In this document: one piece after another, positions 26,780 to 34,244 of the stretch
How positions within the stretch are numbered: the first letter of the stretch is position 1
Layout: each line of letters starts with the position of its first letter
Assembly: GCF_024498195.1 (NCBI RefSeq)
Contig: NZ_CP101824.1
Coordinates: 1,054,001-1,118,000 of the forward strand
DNA: 64,000 bases
Source of the DNA: Halovivax cerinus
GTDB lineage: Archaea > Halobacteriota > Halobacteria > Halobacteriales > Natrialbaceae
Direction of reading: 5' to 3'
Translations under genes and position numbers: made by a program
Notes under the pieces: model-generated
Databases searched by the model: none
What the model was told of the DNA's origin: nothing
Seen by the model: the letters and a program-made list of their open reading frames with translations, nothing else

Positions 26780-27652
26780 ATGTCGACGAACCATCGATCC
26801 ACGACCGACTGCACCGCGACGACGACCGAGACGGACGCACAACCGGGACCACGAATCCTGGCCGACCGGACTCTGGGCGGCATCTTCGTCCACCTCCTCG
26901 GCCTCGTAAGCGGGTTCGTCCTCCCGACGGCCGTCTACCTCGTATCGGATCACGACTTCACGCGAACGAACGCCCGGAACGCGATCAACTGGCAGTTCCT
27001 GTACGCGGGGCTGTACGTCGTCCTGTTCGGATTGCTGGGCGTCGCCGTGGCGATCGACACAGTCGCGCCCGAGAGCACGATCGCGTCGACCGTCGCGTTC
27101 GCCTTCGCGCTCGCGTTCGCGATCGGGTTCGTCGGAACCACGATCTTGTTGCTCGCGAACCTCGCATTCGGCCTGATCGCCACGGGGACGGCGATCTTCG
27201 GAAGCGCCTGGTCGTACCCGTTCGCACCGGACTTCGTCGGCTGGTTCGAGGCCAGCGTCGGCGGCGCTCGGACCCGCCGGGTAGCCCTCGTCGGGTACGC
27301 CCTGACAGCCCCGATCGCGTTCGCGGCCGTCTTCCGGATGGTCATGTCGGAAACCGCCACCGGAGAACTCATCGCTGCAGGCTTCGCAGGCGCCACCTTC
27401 CTCGTCGTCGCGTCGTTCATCGCGCCGGCGATCGTCGTCCGCGACGTCAGAGCGGCGGGCGAGACGCGATCCGTGTCGCCGACGGCCTGGGTCGCGTCCG
27501 TCGGGGTCCCGCTCGCCGTCGCCGGCCTGACGTACCTCCTCGCGACGCTGCAGTTCGAGTCGACGTACCCCGCCGGTGACGCGATCTACGCGTTCGCCGG
27601 GGCGGTCTGGGTCGTGACCGTGGCGTTCCTGCTCTGGCGCGCGATCAGGTGA
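26780..27652 (+). CDS. DUF4870-like multi-pass membrane protein
   Basis: 290 aa with about seven hydrophobic segments. The N-terminal third carries the DUF4870 pattern: a helix VHLLGLVSGFVLPTAVYLV, then DFTRTNARNAINWQF, and two further helices. The C-terminal half adds four more helices not typical of that family. Function unknown. The following 27653-27922 contains no gene I can support. Confidence 0.7.
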   Translation: MSTNHRSTTDCTATTTETDAQPGPRILADRTLGGIFVHLLGLVSGFVLPTAVYLVSDHDFTRTNARNAINWQFLYAGLYVVLFGLLGVAVAIDTVAPESTIASTVAFAFALAFAIGFVGTTILLLANLAFGLIATGTAIFGSAWSYPFAPDFVGWFEASVGGARTRRVALVGYALTAPIAFAAVFRMVMSETATGELIAAGFAGATFLVVASFIAPAIVVRDVRAAGETRSVSPTAWVASVGVPLAVAGLTYLLATLQFESTYPAGDAIYAFAGAVWVVTVAFLLWRAIR

Positions 27653-27922
27653 GTATCCGACCCTGTCACTCTTGTACTCGTTGAGGAATTCGGATTAGAA
27701 CTACCCTATTCCTGGAAGCCTGACCCTCGTAGATGACGAATCTCGTGGTAACGACACCCGGGAGGCTCCTGCAGTAGACCGTCCACTGAAGGTGGAGATC
27801 GGGAGGCTTGGTACAACACGTGGAGCGACGTTCAGTCCGAGACCGTTTCGAACCCCTCCAACGTACACTGTTACTGAACGAAACACTATCTTTACTGTGC
27901 GTTGTAACGATTGCCGAGTCAC

Positions 27923-29101
27923 ATGGTTTCCCGCAGATCGGTCCTCTCAGTGCTGGCAAGCACGTCTACTGCCGGGTGTACATTGCTCGCCACGGAAACT
28001 GGTCAGCAGGGCCTGGCGTTCACCGCCCCCGAATGCGACGAATCCGCTCCATGGCCGACGTTTCAAGGCGGTCCTCGACGGTTGGGCCGGACCTCGACCA
28101 GCATCGGAACGAGTCCGAGAACACGATTCGTCGCCTCGGAGGCGTTCCCGGCTGGCCGTGAGGGAATGGTGGTCTGCACCGACGACGTAGCGGTGCTGAC
28201 GTGGGAGGGAGGTCGGACCGTCTTCCGATATCACCCGTCGACCGGGACGATAGACTCGATCGAACTGGACCACCCCGCACAGGTCTATCCCGCGCTTTAC
28301 TGTTCGAACTTCGTCGTTTCTACCAACAGCGTTCGGTACAACATTGCCGGGGACGACTTTGAAATCCTCCAGGAAGAATCGACCGCGACACCCCACGCCA
28401 GCCCGCTATTCGACGGTGATCGGCTCTACGCGACGGGATCGGGCGGACTACAGGCATTCGACATCGGTGTGGGGGTACGTTGGACGCACTCGAACGACCG
28501 CCTGGTGACGGGTATCGCCAGTACTGAGGACGCGGTGTACGCCATCGAAAGTAATGCTGGCGGCGGCCAGCTCGTTGCGCTCGACGCTACTACCGGGGAC
28601 GTTCGCTGGCGGACGGACCGAATCGGCGAGACGTACGCCGACCCCGTCGTCGGCCGACACGTCTACGTGACGAACGCGGCTGGGCGGATTTTCGCTCTCG
28701 ATCGGGCCGACGGTCGCGTGCTGTGGACCCATCAGACGGGAACGCGCGACTCGCGGTTCACCGTTCCTGCCGTGGGCGACGGCGTGCTCTTCGTCTCGGA
28801 CGATGGATCGGGGAGCGTCCGCGCCGTCGAAGCGACGACCGGCGAGATACGCTGGGAAACGCCTCTCTATCGAGACGAAGACGGACAGACTCGAACGGGG
28901 ACGTTGTTCGCCCCACTCCTGACTGAGGAACACGTCGTGGTGAGTGCCGGGTCCGCAGGACTCGTCGGCCTGGGCCGGACCGACGGACGGCGACGGTTTC
29001 GGGCCGCCTCGGAACCCGTCGTGTCTCCGCTCGCAGTCGCTCACGAAACGATTTACGGTGCGACTCCCTCGGGTCTCCTCCTGGTGGAACCGTCGGGTTG
29101 A
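27923..29101 (+). CDS. Secreted PQQ-like beta-propeller lipoprotein
   Basis: 392 aa. The N-terminus MVSRRSVLSVLASTSTAGC has a twin-arginine start and a lipobox (TAGC), so export by Tat and anchoring through the Cys is likely. The body is a series of propeller blades of the PQQ-binding-like type, seen as repeated motifs such as VALDATTGDVRWRT, FALDRADGRVLWTH and RAVEATTGEIRWET. Role unknown; relatives act as scaffolds outside the cell. A distant relative is encoded at 59543. Confidence 0.85.
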   Translation: MVSRRSVLSVLASTSTAGCTLLATETGQQGLAFTAPECDESAPWPTFQGGPRRLGRTSTSIGTSPRTRFVASEAFPAGREGMVVCTDDVAVLTWEGGRTVFRYHPSTGTIDSIELDHPAQVYPALYCSNFVVSTNSVRYNIAGDDFEILQEESTATPHASPLFDGDRLYATGSGGLQAFDIGVGVRWTHSNDRLVTGIASTEDAVYAIESNAGGGQLVALDATTGDVRWRTDRIGETYADPVVGRHVYVTNAAGRIFALDRADGRVLWTHQTGTRDSRFTVPAVGDGVLFVSDDGSGSVRAVEATTGEIRWETPLYRDEDGQTRTGTLFAPLLTEEHVVVSAGSAGLVGLGRTDGRRRFRAASEPVVSPLAVAHETIYGATPSGLLLVEPSG

Positions 29102-29171
29102 GCCTCGATACCTGCCACTGAGCGGTCCGACGCAGCTTCGGTCTCAGTGTTAGCGCCACTTCGTACGGGGG

Positions 29172-29193
29172 TGACATACTCCCTGCCCGCCAG
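29172..29193 (-). mobile_element. Possible degenerate IS200/IS605-type right end
   Basis: tgacatactccctgcccgcc resembles, on the minus strand, the end seen at 56921-56954 (the ggcggggaggaggtcaa side) with a few changes, but the hairpin next to it is not preserved. No transposase gene is recognisable nearby. Weak evidence. Confidence 0.25.
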
Positions 29194-29374
29194 GAGCCGC
29201 CAACGTGGAGCACATCGCCGGGTTGGCCCTCCCGTTCGAGTAGCGCTGGATCGCGGTCGGTACCCGCGAAAACGGTACTATCGGCCCGTAGGCCCGTCTC
29301 GGTCCCGCGCTGGCGGTGTGTCTCACCGGTATGCGGTATCAGCGCCGGACATCGGATATTACAACCACCAGTAG

Positions 29375-29384
29375 CTATATATTA
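29375..29384 (+). promoter_or_regulatory. TATA box of the candidate RNA gene
   Basis: ctatatatta is one of the best TATA boxes in the window. Its centre is 27 bp before the first base of the long stem at 29406, the normal archaeal distance to a transcription start, and no ATG-led gene begins there. Confidence 0.55.
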
Positions 29385-29405
29385 TCTCCCGTCAATAGTC
29401 GGAAC

Positions 29406-29554
29406 GGAAGCCACGCGCTCCAGAGCACGCGCGGGGACATGCGCTTAGGAAATGTCCCGGGTGGAACCAGCACCCGAGACGTGGCTTCCCCCTCTAACGA
29501 GGGCCGTGAAAGAAGCCATGCTTACAAACACACTACCGAGACAAAAAGGTCTCG
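29406..29554 (+). ncRNA. Candidate structured non-coding RNA
   Basis: A perfect 10-bp stem (ggaagccacg 29406-29415 with cgtggcttcc 29480-29489) encloses at least two further perfect hairpins: gggacat/atgtccc (29434-29440/29452-29458) and gggtg/caccc (29459-29463/29471-29475) with a 7-nt loop. Two more hairpins follow: ccctc-taac-gaggg (29490-29503) and cgagac/gtctcg (29537-29554). A TATA box is correctly placed for a start at about 29406. It is not a tRNA, as the T-loop consensus is absent. It may be free-standing or the leader of the zinc-ribbon gene at 29660. Confidence 0.45.
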
Positions 29555-29659
29555 CCTACCTGTGGTACCGAGAGCACAAGCTATGCCCCGAATTCGTCTG
29601 GGAATCTAAACTGCCTGAGCGTCTGGTTCTCAGAGTCGGTCACCTCAAGGTGAACTGAG

Positions 29660-29887
29660 ATGGGTCGCTACGAGTTCGACGAGCCGGGGCCGGACGATCC
29701 GTGTCCGCGCTGCGGACAGGATCTGCAGAAAACCTACTGGGCGTACGTCCGGACGGCTCACGAGGGACCGCTCTCGTACCGGTACGAGGATACGGAGAAA
29801 CGACTGTGCGTGGACTGTATCGCGGCGATCGGGATGCTGGAACTGGCGATGGACGGTGCCGCTGGAGGTGGACAGGAGCCGGTGTAG
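29660..29887 (+). CDS. Small zinc-ribbon protein
   Basis: 75 aa with two CxxC pairs, PCPRCGQ (15-18) and LCVDCI (about 50-53), the layout of a zinc ribbon. The sequence between has KTYWAYVRTAHEGPLSYRYE. The ATG follows aaggtgaactgag, an AGGTGA ribosome site 6 nt away, so unlike most genes here it should have a leader. A shortened copy lies at 25769. Function unknown. Confidence 0.75.
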   Translation: MGRYEFDEPGPDDPCPRCGQDLQKTYWAYVRTAHEGPLSYRYEDTEKRLCVDCIAAIGMLELAMDGAAGGGQEPV

Positions 29888-30401
29888 GTCGGGGTGACAG
29901 TTGGGTTGGGGACCTATCTGGTACCGTCCTCGAGGATCGACGGGTGTGAACGCGACCGTTCGATTTGGGTTTCTCGTGATTGTGACGGTGTGTTTGCTCT
30001 TTTCCTCCCTCTCTGATGGCTGGTATTGGGATAGTCTGTTGGAGGGCAGCGAATTACTGTCGATTGAACACAGAATACTTCGCGTCGTGTGTCGATTCGG
30101 GAAACGGATTGTCTCGACGAACGACCTCAGGGACTCGTGACCGATCGGTCCTCCAGGCGTCTCGGCGTGCCCGCCCAACCACCGTTTCGCCTGCTTCAAC
30201 TGGAGATTTGCGGAGTGGGGCGGGAGCGAGGTAATTTTTTGGCTCTGTATCTTAGGGACACGCCGTGCGACGCTGTTACGGTTGCATTCCCGCTCTAGCG
30301 CACCTTTTCCCACGCCAAACCCCTCCGTTTCGACTGGAGTAGCCATAACCACTCCTCACGTCGTGGCCGGCGTCCCGTTTCTGACTCGAAACACGTTGCA
30401 G
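29888..30401. other. Region without a recognisable gene
   Basis: Several short frames exist; the best, from a GTG at about 29946, would encode one hydrophobic helix (FGFLVIVTVCLLFSSL) and then little else. I see no conserved motif and do not call it a gene. Confidence 0.4.
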
Positions 30402-30500
30402 AAACAATTATAGCAATCTAAATTGAACTGACTACATATAATGCGTTTTCGGAACCCACTACGCTCCAAAACCCGCACTGTCCCCGCGGAGGGCCGGTAG
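30402..30500 (+). promoter_or_regulatory. 99-bp leader, copy 1
   Basis: Begins aaacaattatagcaatctaa, continues with aattgaac, and ends ggagggccggtagATGGGCCGGCGG. The same A/T-rich start, end and exact 99-nt length occur before the toxin gene at 31696. The A/T-rich part probably contains the TATA box. Confidence 0.6.
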
Positions 30501-30727
30501 ATGGGCCGGCGGGATCCTATCGCCGACCGGGAGAGTGCGACCGCACACAGTCGTCCTCGATGCGTTCGCGACCGGCGGTGGTCACGCCCTCGATACCCGG
30601 CCGGTCACCGACGATACCGCCGTCGGCTTCGTCCAGGATGGTCGGCCCTGAGACCGGTGTTGTCTTCCGACCACAACGATTATCGTGGTGGCGACCGTTG
30701 TCCTCGGTGGACAACGCCGGTGGTCTG
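30501..30727 (+). pseudogene. 5' relic of a second toxin-type gene
   Basis: Directly behind leader copy 1, the frame opens MGRRDPIADRESA, like the toxin start MGRRKRRRRADRERA, and then loses all resemblance; it stops at 30728 in arginine-rich shadow-like sequence. I read this as the remaining first codons of a deleted or replaced toxin gene, not a working gene. Confidence 0.4.
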
Positions 30728-31033
30728 ATGCCGGCGACGAAACGGTTCGAGGCCGGCGACGAGTTTCCGGCGGGCGACAGATGGGAAGCACTCGCCTGGG
30801 ACGTCCCACGAAGTGACGCGTTCCCCGAGGGGCTGAAGTACAGCTTTCAGTACCTCGGTCCCGCCGACGACGCGATCCTCCGGTACGACAACGCGAACGA
30901 CGCCCACGGCGTCGGCCGCCACCACCGCCACTATCGTGGCACGGTCGAAGGAATCGAATTCGAGGGCCTTCGGTCGCACGTCCGGACATTCCTCGACGAG
31001 GTCGAAACCATCCATGACCGAGAATTCGCCTGA
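30728..31033 (+). CDS. TumE-like toxin (DUF6516 family)
   Basis: 101 aa. Typical features are LRYDNANDAHGVGRHHRHYRG followed by EFEGLRSHVRTFLDEVE, the pattern of TumE/DUF6516 toxins of type II toxin-antitoxin systems. The downstream antitoxin-like gene overlaps it by 20 nt (start 31014), the usual toxin-first order. Longer starts from 30560 are possible but read through relic sequence. Confidence 0.7.
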   Translation: MPATKRFEAGDEFPAGDRWEALAWDVPRSDAFPEGLKYSFQYLGPADDAILRYDNANDAHGVGRHHRHYRGTVEGIEFEGLRSHVRTFLDEVETIHDREFA

Positions 31034-31463
31034 CCACACCGACGATCCCCCGGTAGACAGTGAGTCTCCCTCGACCCTTCGCATCACGTCGAAGCCGTTC
31101 GAGGAGCACAGAGAGTCTGTCCTGGACCGAGCGGAGCGCTGGGAGCAGGGCGAAGCGGTCCCGCACGTCGTCAACTTTCAGGACGCGAGCCGCCTCCAGC
31201 GCATCCTCACGCCGCGACGCCTGGAACTCGTGCGAAGTCTGATGGAAGCGCCCGCCGAGAGCATCCGCGACCTCGCCGCCCGCCTCGACCGGGACGTTCG
31301 ACAGGTCCACGACGACCTCCACCTCCTGTCCGACTACCGCATCGTCCACTTCACCGAATCTGGCGGTGCCAAGCAGCCCTCGGTCCCCTACGACACGGTC
31401 CAGATCGACATCGAACTCTCGACCCCATCGGCGGACGCGACCGAATCGCAGGCATCGGCGTAG
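31014..31463 (+). CDS. HTH antitoxin, HVO_A0114-type DNA-binding protein
   Basis: 149 aa. Residues 70-125 form a winged helix (LTPRRLELVRSLMEAPAES, IRDLAARLDRDVRQVHDDL as recognition helix, then IVHFTE). Proteins of this haloarchaeal type pair with TumE-like toxins and usually repress their own operon. It overlaps the toxin gene. A relative stands alone at 35916. Confidence 0.75.
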   Translation: MTENSPDHTDDPPVDSESPSTLRITSKPFEEHRESVLDRAERWEQGEAVPHVVNFQDASRLQRILTPRRLELVRSLMEAPAESIRDLAARLDRDVRQVHDDLHLLSDYRIVHFTESGGAKQPSVPYDTVQIDIELSTPSADATESQASA

Positions 31464-31596
31464 CCGGGTCTCCGGGGTCGAACCCGCTCGGTTCGAGGAA
31501 CGGCGATCTTCCGGTTTGGGAACCGTCTATCGGCCCGACTGGTGTGACTGTTGTACCGTGAGCATCCTCGAACTAACCCAGCGGTTCTCATCTAGG

Positions 31597-31695
31597 AAAC
31601 AATTATAGGACACTAAATTGAACCCATCTCTCACGATGGGTTCTCCAATTCCCTCCACATCGAAAAGCCGCACTACCCCCACGGAGGGCGGGTAG
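31597..31695 (+). promoter_or_regulatory. 99-bp leader, copy 2, of the colicin D-type toxin
   Basis: Begins aaacaattataggacactaa and ends ggagggcgggtag before ATGGGCCGGCGG. In this copy a hairpin aacccat/atgggtt (about 31620-31642) follows the A/T-rich part; it is not present in copy 1. The length is exactly that of copy 1. Confidence 0.65.
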
Positions 31696-32880
31696 ATGGG
31701 CCGGCGGAAGCGCCGGCGGCGCGCAGATCGGGAGCGCGCGGCCGAGCGCGACCAGGCCGACGGCGAAGACGAGCGCGCCGCAGCGTCGACCAGTGGGACC
31801 CCGCTGGGCGTGCCGGACGCGCCGATCCCCGATTCTCCGATTCCCGACGCGGGCGTTCCGGACGTGGGCGCTCCCGATATGGGGATGGGCGGGGCGGCGA
31901 CACCAGGCGCAGCGATGGGCCAGGAACACGGGCGTGGGGCGACCCCGTCGCTGTCGATGCGCGGCTACGGCCCCGAGGCCCAACAGCACATTCACCGTGC
32001 GACGACGGACGCCGGGACCGATCCGGACGCGGTTCCGGATGCCGTCCTGGACGTGCTCGCAACTGGCTCTGGGCAGTCGCTCGACGCCTCGACTCAGCGA
32101 GCGCTGGAAGAGCGGATGGACGCCGACTTCTCGGACGTGGAGATTCACACCGGCCCGGAAGCGGCGAAGGCCGCCGACGCGATCGATGCCCGGGCGTTCA
32201 CGTGCGGCACCGCGATCGTGTTCAACGACGGTGAGTACGATCCCGAGAGTGCGGAAGGACAGCACCTCTTGGCGCATGAACTCGCCCACGTCAAGCAGCA
32301 GACGGGCGGCGCGAACGGAGTGAGGGCCGCCGGATCAGCGAGCGGGAGCGAAGCGACACGCGAGCCGGGTGCGGCAATCTCGATGATGCCGCAGGTGGAT
32401 GCGGATCTGGAGATTGACCCTGATCCGCAACTGGAGCGGGAGGCCGATCAGATGGCCCAGCGAGTACTAAATAGCGAAACGTTGGGGCTGGAAAATATCC
32501 AGAATACATCGATTCACATTCAACGTTCAGAGAAACAGACTCAAACTGACGATGGATCTGATGACGCGCCTGTCGACGTCACGTTCTCGGATACACAACT
32601 TCAATCGAAATTCAAGCACGCACCCGTGTTTGGTGTTGAAGAGAACTGGAATATGGATAGCAAAGAACGGTTCAAAAGCGCCTTGAAAGAGCACATTTCA
32701 GATGCGGAGACAAGAATTATTGAAGGAAAATATCAAGATCAACCGGCGATACACTACTATAACAGCCAGACCAAAAACGTGGTAATCACTAAGCCAGATC
32801 GGAGGTTTTGGACGTGTTGGAAGCTTTCGCCTGCACAGGAGAACTATCTTCTTAATACAGGTAAGATTGGAGGAAGGTAA
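31696..32880 (+). CDS. Polymorphic toxin: DUF4157 carrier with C-terminal colicin D-like tRNase domain
   Basis: 394 aa in three parts. 1-95: basic start, then a disordered stretch with PIPDSPIPDAGVPDVGAPDM. 110-205: DUF4157 domain with DFSDVEIHTGPEAAKAADAI, GEYDPESAEG and the metal motif HELAH (194-198). 290-394: colicin D-like nuclease with KFKHAPVFG (K305, K307, H308), YQDQPAIHYYN, and WTCWKLSPAQ (T373, W375) ending GKIGG. Colicin D cuts tRNA-Arg anticodon loops; its catalytic K-x-K-H and S-x-W positions match here except Ser to Thr. DUF4157 proteins often carry toxins for contractile injection systems. Codon use turns A/T-rich after about 32450. The immunity gene follows 3 nt on. Confidence 0.85.
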   Translation: MGRRKRRRRADRERAAERDQADGEDERAAASTSGTPLGVPDAPIPDSPIPDAGVPDVGAPDMGMGGAATPGAAMGQEHGRGATPSLSMRGYGPEAQQHIHRATTDAGTDPDAVPDAVLDVLATGSGQSLDASTQRALEERMDADFSDVEIHTGPEAAKAADAIDARAFTCGTAIVFNDGEYDPESAEGQHLLAHELAHVKQQTGGANGVRAAGSASGSEATREPGAAISMMPQVDADLEIDPDPQLEREADQMAQRVLNSETLGLENIQNTSIHIQRSEKQTQTDDGSDDAPVDVTFSDTQLQSKFKHAPVFGVEENWNMDSKERFKSALKEHISDAETRIIEGKYQDQPAIHYYNSQTKNVVITKPDRRFWTCWKLSPAQENYLLNTGKIGGR

Positions 32881-32883
32881 CCG

Positions 32884-33177
32884 ATGAACGAAGAATACGT
32901 CCGAAAGTATATGGACTTGATCAGAGAGTTCGTGCGTGGAGAGGCCACTGCCACCGAGTTCTCTACGAAATACATGAACGAATTTTTGGATGACGACGAG
33001 ATACCTGAGGATGAGGTATTCAAACCTCTCGACTATCTCTTTGCGGAGGCTGATGCGTATTGCGAGCCGGAACTCAGAGACGATGTTATCGGCGGCATCG
33101 GGGAAGCGGAACTCGAAGCGTCTGCAACGGAAGTATTAGAAGAGCTGAAAGAACTCCTGGACGAAAACGACAGTTAA
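32884..33177 (+). CDS. Colicin D-type immunity protein
   Basis: 97 aa, acidic and helical. It matches the colicin immunity family pattern: KYMDLIREFVRGEATATEFS, then a short helix, PLDYLFAEADAYCEPELRDD, and a C-terminal helix EVLEELKELL. It should bind and block the nuclease domain of the gene just upstream (gap 3 nt). The A/T-rich composition equals that of the toxin tip, so the two probably moved together. Confidence 0.85.
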   Translation: MNEEYVRKYMDLIREFVRGEATATEFSTKYMNEFLDDDEIPEDEVFKPLDYLFAEADAYCEPELRDDVIGGIGEAELEASATEVLEELKELLDENDS

Positions 33178-33206
33178 CCCTCGCCCCATATGGAGGCGAG
33201 ATACCA

Positions 33207-33388
33207 ATGACAGCGGCTGACCAGTCCATTGGCGAGCAGGCAGTCGCCCATCTCGTCGAACACGGTGCTGATCCCCACCACGAGAACGACGCCGGAAAAC
33301 GCCACTCTCGATCGTCCGCGAAGCCGACGCGGAGGTACCCGAATTCCTCGAACGGCCGTCGGACGAGGCGTCGTCGACAGACGCGTGA
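33207..33388 (+). pseudogene. Frameshifted ankyrin-type fragment
   Basis: From ATG 33207 the frame reads AVAHLVEHGADPHHENDAGK and then turns into nonsense-like arginine-rich sequence. Adding one A to ggaaaacg (about 33293-33300) gives GKTPLSIVREADAEVPEFLE and a stop at 33388, the end of an ankyrin repeat. Ankyrin-type immunity proteins are common in toxin loci. Without the correction the open frame runs on to 33476 and ends RFTGRLSPGQFEMDG, which resembles the small ORF at 34580. Confidence 0.5.
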
Positions 33389-33472
33389 ACGACAATACCG
33401 GTTCACTGGCCGGCTCAGTCCCGGCCAATTCGAGATGGACGGTACGCTCGAAGCACTGCTGGAGGGCGACAA

Positions 33473-33811
33473 ATGACGCAGGTCCAGTACGACGACAACG
33501 TGTTGACGATCGACGGCGAATCGATGGCCCTCGAATATGAGATTACGCAAGTGATGGAGGCGGATGGGATTATTCTCGTGGTCCTCTACCCACCCGAGGG
33601 TGAACAACACGATGGACGGAACGTCATTGCCTTCGATACGAACGGCACCCGGCTGTGGCGATCCGAGCGCCCAGAAGACGCGACGAGTCACTGCTTCGGC
33701 GAACTCTACAAAGAGGGCGAGGAGGTGATCGGCTGGAGCTGGAACTCCAACGAGTACAAGATCGACCTCGAAACGGGGGAACTCGAAAACCTCGGCTACG
33801 GCGGGAAGTAA
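33473..33811 (+). CDS. 112-aa repeat-family protein 1 (putative immunity protein)
   Basis: 112 aa, acidic, no Cys cluster, no membrane segment. Conserved over the family: an N-terminal strand set VLTIDGESMALEYEI, then VLYPPEGEQHDGRNVIAFD, LWRSERP, and IGWSWNSNEYKIDLETGELE. It is nearly identical in plan to 34711 and more distant from 33867 and 34245. Four such genes in tandem behind a toxin-immunity pair suggest an immunity array; this is context only. The ATG overlaps the previous frame by 4 nt. Confidence 0.7.
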   Translation: MTQVQYDDNVLTIDGESMALEYEITQVMEADGIILVVLYPPEGEQHDGRNVIAFDTNGTRLWRSERPEDATSHCFGELYKEGEEVIGWSWNSNEYKIDLETGELENLGYGGK

Positions 33812-33866
33812 CTCACTCCAATGAGATCCATTTCGATGCGCATTGACGGTTCGAGGTGACGGTTCC

Positions 33867-34205
33867 GTGCCACCTGTCGCGTCCGATGCGAATCTACTCA
33901 CGATCGGTGAAATGGACATCGAAGTCGAACATCCGATCGGTCAGGTACTCGAGTTGGAAGACCGAGTCCTCGTCTTGCTCTCTCCCAGTCAGGACGCCGG
34001 TCGAGACCGGCAAAACGTCCTCGCATTCTCCTACGATGGGGACCTGCTGTGGAAGTCGTCTATCCCTGAAAAATCAGACAGACACATGTTCGGCAGTTTG
34101 ACGACGGAGGATGGCGATATCATCGGCTGGAGTTGGAACAAGCAGGAATATCGCATCGATCCCGAGACGGGCGAACTGGAAGATCGAGGCTTTCGAGGAA
34201 AGTAG
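33867..34205 (+). CDS. 112-aa repeat-family protein 2 (putative immunity protein)
   Basis: 112 aa from a GTG start, chosen because it makes the length equal to the paralogues and aligns LLTIGEMDIEVEHPIGQV with their N-termini. It shares RQNVLAFSYDGDLLWKS and IGWSWNKQEYRIDPETGELE. A TTG at 33843 would add 8 residues. It is clearly a diverged member, about half identical to copy 1. Confidence 0.65.
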   Translation: MPPVASDANLLTIGEMDIEVEHPIGQVLELEDRVLVLLSPSQDAGRDRQNVLAFSYDGDLLWKSSIPEKSDRHMFGSLTTEDGDIIGWSWNKQEYRIDPETGELEDRGFRGK

Positions 34206-34244
34206 TCACCGACTATCCTCGCCGCACTCCTGAGCACTCCCAAA

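Noticed and set aside
29406-29489. tRNA gene
   Set aside because: 84 nt with a closing stem and arms of tRNA-like size, but the closing stem is 10 bp, the last loop is gaaccag instead of a TTCRA-type T-loop, and no 7-nt anticodon loop is present.
29316-29658. Short frames across the candidate RNA
   Set aside because: They overlap the paired stems in two frames, have no TATA-to-ATG spacing and no motif; RNA structure explains the region better.
29160-29660. Complete IS200/IS605 transposon
   Set aside because: Only a weak end-like sequence is present; no TnpA or TnpB motif occurs on either strand.
30517-30714. Minus-strand frame with GPTILDEADGGIVGDRP
   Set aside because: Locally protein-like, but it lies in relic DNA, lacks a promoter and matches no family I know. 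It could be the tail of an eroded gene; not called.
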